This document shows positions 17,906-27,351 of a stretch of 64,000 nucleotides of DNA, piece by piece. A program made the position numbers and the translations under genes. The notes below the pieces were generated by a model. The model was not told the origin of the DNA and made no database searches. It saw only the letters and a list, made by a program, of their open reading frames with translations. Numbering within the stretch: the stretch's first letter is position 1; the number at the start of each line of letters is the position of its first letter. The DNA comes from Streptococcus parasanguinis (GTDB lineage Bacteria; Bacillota; Bacilli; Lactobacillales; Streptococcaceae), in assembly GCF_016648855.1 (NCBI RefSeq), contig NZ_JACLQU010000001.1, positions 124,001 to 188,000 on the forward strand, written 5' to 3'.

Positions 17906-18616
17906 TTATCCACCAAGGTAGGCTTTGCGGACTTCTTCTGAGGCTAAGAGTTCTTTTCCTGTTCCGGAAAGAACGACTTTCCCTGTTTCCAAAACATAAC
18001 CTCGGTCTGCGATAGCAAGAGCCTTGTTGGCATTTTGCTCGATCAAGAGAACAGTTGTCCCTTGTTTTTGGATATCTTGGATGATATCAAAGATTTCTTG
18101 GATAAAGATTGGGGCCAATCCCATAGAAGGTTCATCCAAAAGCAAGAGTTTTGGCGTTGACATAAGTGCACGACCCATTGCAAGCATTTGTTGTTCCCCA
18201 CCAGATAGGGTTGCTGCATCTTGGTTCTTCCGTTCTTCCAAACGTGGGAAACGGGAGAAGACTTTCTTCAAGTTAGCTTGATTTTCTTCTCGATCTTTCT
18301 TCAAGAAAGCTCCCATCTCCAAGTTTTCCATAACAGTTAATCCTGGAAAGACATGACGACCTTCTGGAACTTGAGAGAGTCCCGCTGCTACAATCTTTTG
18401 AGCCGGAACCTTTTGAATCTCCTGACCCAAAAACTCGATTTTCCCAGCACTTGGACGCACCAAACCGGAAATGGTACGAAGAATAGATGTTTTCCCAGCT
18501 CCGTTAGCACCGATAAGAGAAACAACTTCCCCTTCGTTTACCTCGAAACTGACATCACGGACAGCCTGGATCATGCCATAGTGTACAGAAAGATTTTCAA
18601 CTTTTAACATAGACAT
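17906..18616 (-). CDS. livF: Branched-chain amino acid ABC transporter ATPase LivF
   Basis: 236 residues. One of two cytoplasmic ATPases powering the LIV importer. Walker A GANGAGKTS near 39, signature LSGGEQQ near 140, Walker B LLLLDEP. Overlaps the livG stop by one base. Last gene of livJHMGF. Confidence 0.95.
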   Translation of the reverse strand: MSMLKVENLSVHYGMIQAVRDVSFEVNEGEVVSLIGANGAGKTSILRTISGLVRPSAGKIEFLGQEIQKVPAQKIVAAGLSQVPEGRHVFPGLTVMENLEMGAFLKKDREENQANLKKVFSRFPRLEERKNQDAATLSGGEQQMLAMGRALMSTPKLLLLDEPSMGLAPIFIQEIFDIIQDIQKQGTTVLLIEQNANKALAIADRGYVLETGKVVLSGTGKELLASEEVRKAYLGG

Positions 18617-19380
18617 TAGGCTTCACCTCCTAGATATGCTTCGATTACGCGTTTGTTGGTCTTGATTTCATCTGGCGTACCATGGGCAATCAAGCGACCA
18701 TATTCCAATACATAAATCCGTTCTGTTACTTCCATGACCAAGCTCATATCGTGCTCGATCAGCATGATCGTAATATTAAATTCTTTTTGAATGCGACGGA
18801 TCAATTGGGTCAATTCTGCTGTTTCTTGAGGGTTCATCCCTGCAGCAGGTTCATCCAAGAAGAGGATTTTTGGCTCTGTCGCAAGGGCACGAACGATCTC
18901 CAAGTGACGTTGTTGTCCGTAAGCTAAGTTTTTGGCCAAGGTATCTGCTTCTTTTTCCAAACCAAAAATCGCTAACAATTCAAGGGCTTTCGCTTTCAAA
19001 GCTTCTTCATTCTTGTAATAGCTTGGCAAGCGGAAAAGACTCGCAAAGACATGTGGTTTGTGGTGATTAGCAAAGGCAATCAAAACATTGTCCAAAACGC
19101 TCAAATCTTTAAAGAGACGAATATTTTGGAAAGTCCGTCCCAGACCACCTGCAGCGATTTTATAGGGTGCTTTACCATTTAGGAGCTGACCATCTAAGGT
19201 AATGGTTCCTTCACTTGGTTCATATACCCCTGTTAGGAGGTTGAAGAGGGTTGTTTTACCGGCACCGTTTGGTCCGATCAATCCAACCAATTCCCCTTCA
19301 TTGAGTTCCATGGTCACATCACCAACGGCTGTCAAACCACCAAAGTTTTTTGTTAAATTTTTTACTTCAAGAAGTGCCAT
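18616..19380 (-). CDS. livG: Branched-chain amino acid ABC transporter ATPase LivG
   Basis: 254 residues. Walker A GPNGAGKTT near 37, Q-loop region FQNIRLF, the AYGQQRHLEIVRAL signature region characteristic of LivG (LAYGQQ in place of LSGGQ), Walker B ILFLDEPAAGMNP. Overlaps livM and livF by a single base each, showing tight coupling. Confidence 0.95.
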   Translation of the reverse strand: MALLEVKNLTKNFGGLTAVGDVTMELNEGELVGLIGPNGAGKTTLFNLLTGVYEPSEGTITLDGQLLNGKAPYKIAAGGLGRTFQNIRLFKDLSVLDNVLIAFANHHKPHVFASLFRLPSYYKNEEALKAKALELLAIFGLEKEADTLAKNLAYGQQRHLEIVRALATEPKILFLDEPAAGMNPQETAELTQLIRRIQKEFNITIMLIEHDMSLVMEVTERIYVLEYGRLIAHGTPDEIKTNKRVIEAYLGGEA

Positions 19381-20327
19381 TAGTTAGCCTCCTTTTTTGA
19401 GAGTAGTTTTTTCAAGCTGAATTCCCATGTTCCAAGAAGACCACCTGGACGGAAGATCATCACGAGAATCAAAGCCAATGAGTAAATGATCATACGTACA
19501 CTTGAGAAGTCTTGAAGCACCATGTTCAAGATACCCAAGACGATGGCTGCCACAACTGTTCCGGACATGGATCCCAAACCACCAAACACGACAATGATCA
19601 AGACATTAATAGTATTGGTGAAAGAGTAGTCTTTAGGAACAACAGAGCCGATAAAGCCGGCTTGGAGAGATCCAGCAATCGCCGCTGTGATCGCACCAAA
19701 TACAAAGGCGATGACTTTGACTTTGGTCGTATTGATCCCAACAGATTCTGCCGCGATTTCATCTTCACGAACAGAAAGGGTAGAGCGTCCAATTGGACTG
19801 CGTAAGAAGTTAATCGTAAAGATCGTTGTAATGACAACAAAGAGGTAAACCAATTGCCAAGTTGTAAAGGCTGGCAAACCAAGGATCCCAGCAGCACCAT
19901 TTGTTAGAGTACCACCATTGACGATCAAGATCCGGATGATTTCAGAAACCCCAAGTGTCGCAATCGCGAGGTAGTCCCCCTTCAAACGAAGGGTTGGAAC
20001 CCCAACGATCAAGGCAACGACACCAGCAATCAAAGCCCCTAAAACCATCGCGCCAAAGAAAGCCCCGTAGGTTGGTGATTTGGAACCGAGAATGGCTGCA
20101 GAGTAGGCACCAATCGCCATAAATCCGGCATGTCCGAGTGAGAATTGACCTGAGAAACCAACAATGAGGTTCAAGCCAACTGCAAGGATAATATTGATTC
20201 CGATTTGTTCTAAAATTTGGATATAGAAGAGGTTGAGCACACCCGCTGCAACCAAGACTTGGATCAAGGCAAAACCTGCGACCAAAAGACCAAGCCAGAC
20301 TAAATTCACTTTTAAATTTTGTTTCAT
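19380..20327 (-). CDS. livM: Branched-chain amino acid ABC transporter permease LivM
   Basis: 315 residues with eight to ten membrane helices. The GFSGQFSLGHAGFMAIGAYSA segment (around 58-78) is the LivM signature, and ESVGINTTKVK is the cytoplasmic coupling loop that contacts the ATPases. Pairs with LivH to form the channel. Confidence 0.95.
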   Translation of the reverse strand: MKQNLKVNLVWLGLLVAGFALIQVLVAAGVLNLFYIQILEQIGINIILAVGLNLIVGFSGQFSLGHAGFMAIGAYSAAILGSKSPTYGAFFGAMVLGALIAGVVALIVGVPTLRLKGDYLAIATLGVSEIIRILIVNGGTLTNGAAGILGLPAFTTWQLVYLFVVITTIFTINFLRSPIGRSTLSVREDEIAAESVGINTTKVKVIAFVFGAITAAIAGSLQAGFIGSVVPKDYSFTNTINVLIIVVFGGLGSMSGTVVAAIVLGILNMVLQDFSSVRMIIYSLALILVMIFRPGGLLGTWEFSLKKLLSKKEAN

Positions 20328-20330
20328 GGC

Positions 20331-21200
20331 TTACACCTTCTCTTTCACATTTTTACCGAGGATACCTGCTGGACGGATGAGCAAGATCACAATCAAGATG
20401 GCATACACAATGGCATCACGGAAGTCTGAAAGACCGATCGCTGTAGCGAAGGTTTCTAACAAACCAATAACAAATCCACCTAGGGCAGCACCTGGAATGA
20501 TTCCGATTCCCCCAAGAACGGCTGCGACAAAGGCTTTGATCCCTGGTGTCATCCCCATCAAAGGCTCGATCGAGTTGTAATACAAACCAATCAAGACACC
20601 ACCAGCACCAGCCAAGGCTGATCCCAAAGCAAAGGTAAAGCTGATCGTACGGTTTACGTTAATCCCCATCAATTGAGCGGCATCACTATCGACAGATACA
20701 GCCCGCATGGCTTTCCCCATCTTTGTCTTTTGAATAATAAATTGAAGAGCGACCATCAAGAAAACAGACACTCCCAAGATCATCAACTGAATATTGGAGA
20801 TTGAAATAGGACCGAAGTTGTAACGAACCGTTTTAATCACTTGCGGGAAGGAACGGGTATTGGCACCGACGAAGAAGACCATCCCATATTCGAGCAAGAA
20901 GGAAACCCCGATGGCTGTGATCAAGGCAGCAATCCGAGTCGAATGACGAAGCGGACGATAAGCCAGGTATTCAATTACAACCCCTAAAATAGCTGTCCCA
21001 ACCATGGCTAGGAGCAAGGCTACAAAGAAGTTTACTTTCCACGAGTTCAATAAGAAATATCCCATAAAGGCACCTACCATGTAGATATCCCCATGGGCAA
21101 AGTTGATCAATTTGATAATTCCATACACCATAGTATAACCAAGGGCCAAGAGTGCATAGACACTTCCCAAGATTAGACCGTTCACTAATTGCTGGAGCAT
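20331..21200 (-). CDS. livH: Branched-chain amino acid ABC transporter permease LivH
   Basis: 289 residues when begun at ATG 21200, which has AAAGGA eight bases upstream; the TTG at 21221 and ATG at 21209 lie on or before that site. NGLILGSVYALLALGYTMVYG at the N-terminus and the LMGINVNRTI coupling loop are LivH features. About eight membrane helices. Confidence 0.95.
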   Translation of the reverse strand: MLQQLVNGLILGSVYALLALGYTMVYGIIKLINFAHGDIYMVGAFMGYFLLNSWKVNFFVALLLAMVGTAILGVVIEYLAYRPLRHSTRIAALITAIGVSFLLEYGMVFFVGANTRSFPQVIKTVRYNFGPISISNIQLMILGVSVFLMVALQFIIQKTKMGKAMRAVSVDSDAAQLMGINVNRTISFTFALGSALAGAGGVLIGLYYNSIEPLMGMTPGIKAFVAAVLGGIGIIPGAALGGFVIGLLETFATAIGLSDFRDAIVYAILIVILLIRPAGILGKNVKEKV

Positions 21201-21229
21201 TTGAACCATCCTTTCTAACAATAAAGAGC

Positions 21230-21259
21230 GAGGCCAGGAATTTTCATTCTCCCAGCCTC
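21230..21259 (-). other. Stem-loop between livJ and livH
   Basis: Ten-pair hairpin GAGGCTGGGA/TCCTGGCCTC (two G-U pairs) on the minus strand without a strong T-run. It probably stabilises the 3' end of livJ mRNA or causes partial termination so that binding protein exceeds permease. Confidence 0.55.
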
Positions 21260-21281
21260 TTGTACAAACAACAAATGATAA

Positions 21282-22439
21282 TTATGGTTTAACAGACTCA
21301 ACTGATTTGACTTTACCATCTTTCAAGCCAATCATAAGAGCTGATTTAACCGGGTTGTGGTTCTTGTCAATTGACATTGTACCAGTCACACCTTCCAAGT
21401 CTTTCAACTTCGCAAGGTTATCTTTCAATTCGACAGAGTTCTTAGCACCTTTAGATGCTTCTGCAACCATGTAAACTGAATCATAAGCCAAAGCTGCGAA
21501 CATTGAAGGTTCTTCATTGTATTTCGCTTTGTATGCTTCTACGAATTTCTTGGCTTTATCAGTCATTTCACCTTCAGTAGAGAATCCAGCTACGTAGTAG
21601 ATATCTGTAGCTGCAGCAGGTGTTGCTTGTTCAACGAACTTAGCATCGCTAAATCCATCCCCACCAATGATTGGTTGTTTGATTCCCATACCACGCGCTT
21701 GGTTTACGATCTTACCAGTTTCTGTGTAGTAACCTGGAAGAACAATCGCATCGAAATCTTTATCTTTGATTTTTGTAAGAGCAGCTTGGAAGTCTGTATC
21801 CTTAGATTGGAAGGTTTCTGTTGCTACGATTTCACCTTTGTAAGATTTCTTGAAGGCTTCAGCAATCCCTTTCGCATAGTCAGATGAGTTATCGTAGTAA
21901 AGAACGACTTTCTTCGCTTTCAAGTTATCAGTTGTGTATTTGGCAATGATTTTTCCTTGGAAGCTATCGATGAAGGTAGCACGGAAGAGGTAATCTTGAC
22001 CTTTTGTCAAATCATCTTGAGTTGCAGATGGTGTTACCAATGGAACACCTGCTTTACCAGCGTTGGCAACCGCTGCTGCAGTAGCACCTGAAGTTGCAGG
22101 TCCAACAAGAGCGTTCACTTTTGATTGAGTGACAAGGTTTGTAGTGACTGTAGCTGCTTCAGCTGTTTCAGACTTGTTATCTTTATCTGTGACAACGATC
22201 TTTTTGCCATCAGCTCCACCCTTAGCGTTGATTTCATCAACGGCCAATTGAGCACCTTTTTGTTCAGCGCTACCGTAGGCTGCTACTTCACCAGTTTTTT
22301 CAAAGTTAAAACCGACTTTTAGTTCCTTGCCGATTTCGTTACCAGTTGTGTTTGAACCTGAAGTAGAAACTTCACCACAAGCAGCAAGAAGAGCGACACT
22401 TGCAATGGTTAAAAATGAAAGAGCAAATTTTTTCTTCAT
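21282..22439 (-). CDS. livJ: Branched-chain amino acid substrate-binding lipoprotein
   Basis: 385 residues. Signal peptide with lipobox LLAAC, then a periplasmic-binding-protein type I fold (VGFNFEKTGEVAAYGSAEQKGAQLAVDEIN, and VGPATSGATAAAV in the ligand cleft). Captures Leu/Ile/Val outside the cell and hands them to LivHM. First gene of the operon, under a CodY-boxed promoter. Confidence 0.95.
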   Translation of the reverse strand: MKKKFALSFLTIASVALLAACGEVSTSGSNTTGNEIGKELKVGFNFEKTGEVAAYGSAEQKGAQLAVDEINAKGGADGKKIVVTDKDNKSETAEAATVTTNLVTQSKVNALVGPATSGATAAAVANAGKAGVPLVTPSATQDDLTKGQDYLFRATFIDSFQGKIIAKYTTDNLKAKKVVLYYDNSSDYAKGIAEAFKKSYKGEIVATETFQSKDTDFQAALTKIKDKDFDAIVLPGYYTETGKIVNQARGMGIKQPIIGGDGFSDAKFVEQATPAAATDIYYVAGFSTEGEMTDKAKKFVEAYKAKYNEEPSMFAALAYDSVYMVAEASKGAKNSVELKDNLAKLKDLEGVTGTMSIDKNHNPVKSALMIGLKDGKVKSVESVKP

Positions 22440-22483
22440 TTGTAATGATCTCCTTAAATGAATCTTAAAATAAATACATTAAG

Positions 22484-22512
22484 AATATACCGAATTATCT
22501 GACAATTGTCAA
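22484..22512 (-). promoter_or_regulatory. livJ promoter overlapped by a CodY box
   Basis: Minus strand: -35 TTGACA (22507-22512), 17-base spacer, -10 TATATT (22484-22489). Inside the spacer, AATTGTCAGATAATT (22493-22507) matches the CodY consensus AATTTTCWGAAAATT at 13 of 15 positions. CodY with bound branched-chain amino acids would block this promoter. Confidence 0.82.
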
Positions 22513-22513
22513 T

Positions 22514-22546
22514 AAAAAAAGCGCAATCCATCAAATGATTGCGTTT
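22514..22546 (-). terminator. Terminator of ylbG
   Basis: CGCAATC/GATTGCG stem with seven T on the minus strand. The T-run runs straight into the livJ -35 hexamer. Confidence 0.85.
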
Positions 22547-22547
22547 T

Positions 22548-22826
22548 CTAAACTTCTGTGACCACAGATGGGGTCTCCAATCGTTGCAAACTCCCCACAA
22601 AATCTGTATCTAAATCTTTGAGATGGCAAGGCAAGACCTTTTTGACATAACGTTCTTTCTTTAAGTCTTCCATGACTTGATCGGCCTTGTCACTGTCCAC
22701 ATACAATTGGACATAACGGCATTTCTTAGAATGGTACAAGACATCTCCGACAGATTGTAATTTTTTCCCGTCTCGATTGTAATACAATTTAACAATCAAG
22801 CCTGTTCTTTCTTGTTTCTCAAACAT
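22548..22826 (-). CDS. ylbG: YlbG family protein (UPF0298)
   Basis: 92 residues, small soluble protein of unknown function conserved in Firmicutes. ATG at 22826 has AAAGGGA upstream, so the TTG at 22832 is not used. It ends in its own terminator immediately before the liv promoter. Confidence 0.85.
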   Translation of the reverse strand: MFEKQERTGLIVKLYYNRDGKKLQSVGDVLYHSKKCRYVQLYVDSDKADQVMEDLKKERYVKKVLPCHLKDLDTDFVGSLQRLETPSVVTEV

Positions 22827-22902
22827 GGTCAATCCCTTTCTCGTTCTATTACTAGTATATCAAATTTCAAGAAAAAGAACTACTCTTTTATGAGAGCAAA
22901 AA

Positions 22903-23080
22903 AGAGAGTGGGACAGAAATCGGTAATTCGTTAGAATTCGATTTCGTCGTCCCACCTCCGCACAGTTGAGTAGGGCTGTAAAAGCTGATGAAATCAGCGT
23001 AGTAGAGCCCACTCAACCACTGCGTTTTGCTCGACAATCCAAAAATAATTGAGAGGCTAGGACTTTTGTCCCAGCCTCTT
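22903..23080 (+). repeat. Family 2 structured intergenic repeat, copy A
   Basis: About 178 bp folding into three hairpins: GTGGGAC/GTCCCAC with inner AAATCG/CGATTT; TTGAGT plus GGGCT paired to AGCCC plus ACTCAA with an inner GCTGAT/ATCAGC; and a terminator-like GAGGCTAGGAC/GTCCCAGCCTC. Lies between ylbG and clpP. Confidence 0.92.
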
Positions 23081-23103
23081 GACGGACCTTCCCACAGGAT
23101 GGT

Positions 23104-23694
23104 TTAGTCCAATTTATTATTGGCCATGATTTCATCAATAAAGCCATATTCAAGCGTTTCTTGTGCGCTCATCCAATTATCACGTTCCGCATCAGCATGT
23201 ACTTTTTCAATGGATTGACCTGAATTTTCCGCAAGGATTTTTTCCAAGTTATTCCGTGTTTTGAGCAAGTGTTCTGCTGCGATCGCCATATCGGTTTGTT
23301 GGGTACCACCACCAGTACCACCCATTGGTTGGTGAATCATGTACTCGGCGTTTGGCAACATGAAGCGTTTGCCCTTCGCACCGCTTGAAGCGATAATTGT
23401 TCCCATAGATGCTGCCATCCCCATAACAATGGTTTGGACATCTGACTTGATAAAGTTCATAGTATCTACGATGGCAAGACCTGCTGAGACAGAGCCACCT
23501 GGGGTATTGATATACATATAGATATCTTTTGTATTATCTTGGGCATCCAAGAAGAGCAATTGAGCGATAATGGAGTTAGCCATTTGGTCCTCAACTGGTC
23601 CTGTTACCATGATAATTCGATCTTTCAACAGACGGGAATAAATATCGTAAGAACGTTCTCCACGACTGGTTTGTTCAATAACTACTGGAATCAT
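23104..23694 (-). CDS. clpP: ATP-dependent Clp protease proteolytic subunit
   Basis: 196 residues. Serine protease barrel that degrades proteins delivered by ClpC/E/X. The catalytic Ser is in GMAASMGT near residue 96, the His in YMIHQPMGG near 121, and the Asp near 172 in the ERDNWMS segment. Controlled by a CtsR box overlapping its promoter. Confidence 0.98.
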   Translation of the reverse strand: MIPVVIEQTSRGERSYDIYSRLLKDRIIMVTGPVEDQMANSIIAQLLFLDAQDNTKDIYMYINTPGGSVSAGLAIVDTMNFIKSDVQTIVMGMAASMGTIIASSGAKGKRFMLPNAEYMIHQPMGGTGGGTQQTDMAIAAEHLLKTRNNLEKILAENSGQSIEKVHADAERDNWMSAQETLEYGFIDEIMANNKLD

Positions 23695-23756
23695 CTATTC
23701 TTCTCCTTTAGTATCCATTCATTCTCACGATTCGTGAGGTTCAAAGTATATGTGCT

Positions 23757-23786
23757 ATTATAAACCAATGGTCAAAAAAGGTCAAA
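23757..23786 (-). promoter_or_regulatory. clpP promoter with CtsR operator
   Basis: Minus strand: -35 TTGACC (23780-23785), 17-base spacer, -10 TATAAT (23757-23762). The direct heptad repeat GGTCAAA-AAA-GGTCAAA (23770-23786, plus strand) is an exact CtsR box covering the -35 and spacer. Heat stress would relieve CtsR repression. Confidence 0.93.
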
Positions 23787-23822
23787 TCTTAAGCACCTTT
23801 CGTACGAATCATGAATGGCTTC

Positions 23823-24452
23823 TTATTTGGTACCGAATAAACGGTCACCTGCATCTCCAAGACCAGGAACAATGTAGCCATGTTCATTCAAATGATCATC
23901 GAGGGCTGCTGTAAAGATATCAACATCTGGGTGAGCTTCTTGAAGAGCTTTCACCCCTTCTGGCGCTGATACTAGGCAGACAAACTTGATATGGCTAGCG
24001 CCACGTTTTTTCAAGGAATCAATCGCCAGAATAGCGGATCCACCCGTAGCAAGCATAGGGTCTACTACAAAGATACGACGTTGATCAATATCTTCTGGCA
24101 ATTTCACCAAGTATTCAACTGGTTTCAAGGTTTCTTCATCACGGTACATCCCGATATGGCCAACCTTAGCAGCTGGTACCAAACTCAAGAGACCATCAAC
24201 CATCCCAATCCCTGCACGAAGAATTGGGACAATAGCCAATTTCTTACCCGCGATTTGTTTTTGAACGGTTTTGGTAATAGGAGTTTCAATTTCAACATCC
24301 TCAAGAGGCAATTCACGCAACACTTCGTAGCCCATCAACATAGCAATCTCATCTACCAATTCACGAAAGGCCTTCGTAGAGGTATCTGTACGACGAAGAA
24401 TAGATAATTTGTGTTGAATCAGTGGATGTGTAATAACTTCTAGTTTTCCCAT
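23823..24452 (-). CDS. upp: Uracil phosphoribosyltransferase
   Basis: 209 residues. Converts uracil and PRPP to UMP. PRPP-binding loop [12 protein letters not shown] near residue 130; [12 protein letters not shown] near 78; [11 protein letters not shown] at the C-terminus. ATG 24452 with AAGGA upstream gives the family length; the longer frame to 24488 is rejected. Upstream of clpP, as in pneumococcus. Confidence 0.97.
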   Translation of the reverse strand: MGKLEVITHPLIQHKLSILRRTDTSTKAFRELVDEIAMLMGYEVLRELPLEDVEIETPITKTVQKQIAGKKLAIVPILRAGIGMVDGLLSLVPAAKVGHIGMYRDEETLKPVEYLVKLPEDIDQRRIFVVDPMLATGGSAILAIDSLKKRGASHIKFVCLVSAPEGVKALQEAHPDVDIFTAALDDHLNEHGYIVPGLGDAGDRLFGTK

Positions 24453-24486
24453 TTTTGAGATCCTTCTTTCTAAGCTGTTATTATTC

Positions 24487-24525
24487 AAAAAAGAGCTATG
24501 ATAAAAGTGGAGTCAAGCTCTACTC
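24487..24525 (-). terminator. Terminator-like hairpin in the upp leader
   Basis: On the minus strand AGAGCT and AGCTCT, 22 bases apart, are followed by six T. It lies about 35 bases before the upp start and downstream of a -10-like TATAAT at 24594-24599. It could attenuate upp; the large loop makes this weak. Confidence 0.35.
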
Positions 24526-24610
24526 TTTCTTTCAGTCCCTCTTTGATACTCACAGCACGTGGAAATCATCATTTCCAACTTTATATTCGTCTTATTATAC
24601 CAAATTTTAC

Positions 24611-24660
24611 CAAAAAAAGAGAGCCCTTACACTTAATTTTTTAAGTTCGGACTCACTCTT
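24611..24660 (-). terminator. Terminator of mgtA
   Basis: Long imperfect hairpin (GAGTCC/GGGCTC and ACTTAA/TTAAGT) followed by seven T on the minus strand. Confidence 0.7.
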
Positions 24661-24672
24661 TCTATCAATCAA

Positions 24673-27333
24673 TTACAACCATTCTTTGTATTTCTTAATA
24701 TAGATACGTTTGACAACCGTCACACTCAGCATATAGAGGACGATAATCGCAAACAATAGAACAAAGTACAATCCATTTAGTTGGCTCAACTTCAAGATAG
24801 AAGCCAAAGGACTATATGGAAGGGAGGTTACAAAGAAGGCTGCTGCTAGGGTCGTCACCACGACTGAGAAGGCTGGACGACTTTGGATAAATGGAAGTTT
24901 TGGTGAACGCAACATATGGATAACCATGGTTTGAGACCACATAGATTCGATAAACCATCCAGTTTGGAACACCATGATAAAGGCTGCTGCATCTGCTGCT
25001 CCATGGTTGTAGCCATGACCTAAAATCATAGGAACAACAAGGAAGTAAAGAAGCATGTAGGTAATAATATCAAATACAGATGAAATTGGACCAATCCAGG
25101 CCATAAAGCGCATGATAGAGTTTGCTTCCCAGATACGAGGTTTCTTGAGAAATTCCTTGTCGACATTGTCAAAAGGAAGGGCGATACAAGAAAGATCATA
25201 GATAAGATTGAGCACAATCAAATGAACGGGAGCCATTGGAAGGAAAGGCAAAAAGATGCTGGCAAAGAGAAGAGAGAAGATGTTCCCGAAGTTAGAAGAG
25301 ACCGTCATCTTGATGTACTTGGTCATATTGGCATAGACCTTGCGGCCTTCGACCAAGCCTTTTTCAAGAACCATCAAGTCCTTATCTAGAAGGATGACAT
25401 CTGCTGTTTCCTTGGCAATATCCACAGCGGTATCCACGGAGATCCCAACGTCTGAGACCTTCATGGATGGAGCATCGTTGATCCCATCTCCCATGTAACC
25501 AACCTTGTGGCCATTATTCTTGAGGCAGAGGATGATCCGCGCTTTTTGATCGGGTGATAGTTTGGCAAAGACCGTTGTTGTTTCCACAACTTGTGCTAAC
25601 TCTTGGTCTGTCATCGTATCGATTTCGCTTCCCAAAAGAATCCGCTCGACATCTAGTCCTACTTTTTCACAGACAGCTTGGGTGACCTTTTCATTGTCCC
25701 CAGTTAAGATCTTGGTGGTTACCCCATATTCTGCAAGAGCTTTGATCGCTGGAGCTGCAGAAGGTTTTGGTGGATCAAGAAAGGCAAGGTAACCAGTTAG
25801 GATCATGTCTCGTTCATCTTCAACACTAAAGATGTCATTTTCGTCCAAATCGGTTTTGTAGCTAACACCCAAAACACGAAGTCCTTGTTCATTTAACTGA
25901 GCAACTTCAGCGAGGACCTCTTGACGAACTTCATCTGTCAGGCGTTTAATCTCACCTTTGTATTCAACATAAGTCGATACAGAAAGCATTTCTTCCAAGG
26001 CACCCTTGGTCACCATGCTGACCACACCGTCTTCGTCTTTGACAATGACACTCATGCGACGACGTTCAAAATCAAAGGGCAATTCATCAATCTTATGGAA
26101 GGTTTGATCCAGGTCGCGAACAATTTCATGTTTCTTGGCTTCTTTCTGGGTCCGATTGATAATCGCTCGGTCCATCAAATTTTTTAGCCCGGTTTGGAAA
26201 TAGGAATTCAAGTAAGCCCGGCGAAGGACTGATAGATCCAACTCGCCATGGATATCAAGCGGATACTCCAAAACGATTTCATCTTGGGTCAAGGTTCCTG
26301 TCTTATCAGTACACAAAATATCGATAGCGCCGAGGTCTTGGATGGCATTGAGCTTTTTGATAACGACTTTTTCTTTTGCCATAATGATGGAGCCCTTAGC
26401 AAGACTCGCTGTAATAATCATCGGCAGCATTTCCGGAGTCAAACCAACCCCAACGCTGAGGGCAAAGACACCCGCTTCTAACCAGTCACCATCTGTGAGG
26501 CCATTGATCACAAAGACAATGGGCACCATCACTAACATGAGCCGAATCAAGAGCCAAGAGATGGTATTCATTTCTCTCTCAAATGAGGTTGGTTCGTCAT
26601 AAGTGTTGATGGTTTGCTCAATAGCTCCCATCATGGTTTCATCTCCCACGACCAAGACCAAGGCTGTCGCCCGTCCGGAGATGACATTGGTCCCCATAAA
26701 GGCCAAACTTTCACTTTCCAAGAGACTATCTAGATTTTGACTGTCGGCTTTTCTGAGACAAACCTTTTCAACAGCATCACTTTCCCCCGTGAGACCAGAT
26801 TGTTGGACAAAGAAGTCACGGGAATCAATCAAGACCACATCTGCTGGGATCATATCGCCGGCACTCAGTTTGATCACATCACCTACGACGATTTCATCGA
26901 TCGGAATTTCTTGTTCCGATCCATCACGCAGAACGGTCGCTGTATTGACAATCATACGTGATAAGTTGCTAGCTGCTTTGTCGCTCCGCAATTCTTGAAT
27001 GAAGCGGATACCACCAGAGATCAAGACCAAGGTCACAATGATGATGGAGGTCGTTGGATCCTGTTCACCTGGTTTTGCTAGCCAGACATTAGTAATGAAG
27101 GAAACCAGCGCAATGACCAACAAAATCACCGTAAAAGGATTGATGATCGATTCGTAGATCTTTTTGATCATGGAATCTTCTTGACCTTTTGTGATGACAT
27201 TTTCGCCATAAATATCACGGTTTTCTTCTACTTGATCGTCAACCAAACCAAGGGCACTGGTTTTGTAGGTGGCAAAGGTGCTTTCAAGTGGTTCTTGAAG
27301 AGCCGCAATGAGTCTTTCTTTATTTGTTTGCAT
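24673..27333 (-). CDS. mgtA: Magnesium-translocating P-type ATPase MgtA
   Basis: 886 residues. Type IIIB P-type ATPase with TGES near residue 171, DKTGT near 341, the GDGINDAPSMK hinge, and about ten membrane helices. Imports Mg2+ (a few streptococcal homologues have been linked to Ca2+ or Mn2+ export, but the M-box here argues for Mg2+). The TTG at 27351 precedes the AAGGAG ribosome site, so ATG 27333 is the start. Expression appears to be controlled by the riboswitch at 27535-27695 and possibly by the leader ORF. Confidence 0.94.
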   Translation of the reverse strand: MQTNKERLIAALQEPLESTFATYKTSALGLVDDQVEENRDIYGENVITKGQEDSMIKKIYESIINPFTVILLVIALVSFITNVWLAKPGEQDPTTSIIIVTLVLISGGIRFIQELRSDKAASNLSRMIVNTATVLRDGSEQEIPIDEIVVGDVIKLSAGDMIPADVVLIDSRDFFVQQSGLTGESDAVEKVCLRKADSQNLDSLLESESLAFMGTNVISGRATALVLVVGDETMMGAIEQTINTYDEPTSFEREMNTISWLLIRLMLVMVPIVFVINGLTDGDWLEAGVFALSVGVGLTPEMLPMIITASLAKGSIIMAKEKVVIKKLNAIQDLGAIDILCTDKTGTLTQDEIVLEYPLDIHGELDLSVLRRAYLNSYFQTGLKNLMDRAIINRTQKEAKKHEIVRDLDQTFHKIDELPFDFERRRMSVIVKDEDGVVSMVTKGALEEMLSVSTYVEYKGEIKRLTDEVRQEVLAEVAQLNEQGLRVLGVSYKTDLDENDIFSVEDERDMILTGYLAFLDPPKPSAAPAIKALAEYGVTTKILTGDNEKVTQAVCEKVGLDVERILLGSEIDTMTDQELAQVVETTTVFAKLSPDQKARIILCLKNNGHKVGYMGDGINDAPSMKVSDVGISVDTAVDIAKETADVILLDKDLMVLEKGLVEGRKVYANMTKYIKMTVSSNFGNIFSLLFASIFLPFLPMAPVHLIVLNLIYDLSCIALPFDNVDKEFLKKPRIWEANSIMRFMAWIGPISSVFDIITYMLLYFLVVPMILGHGYNHGAADAAAFIMVFQTGWFIESMWSQTMVIHMLRSPKLPFIQSRPAFSVVVTTLAAAFFVTSLPYSPLASILKLSQLNGLYFVLLFAIIVLYMLSVTVVKRIYIKKYKEWL

Positions 27334-27351
27334 TAGTATCTCCTTTTTCAA

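Noticed and set aside
27334-27351. TTG start for mgtA at 27351
   Set aside because: It would lie upstream of the AAGGAG site and inside the SD-masking hairpin; ATG 27333 is correctly spaced.
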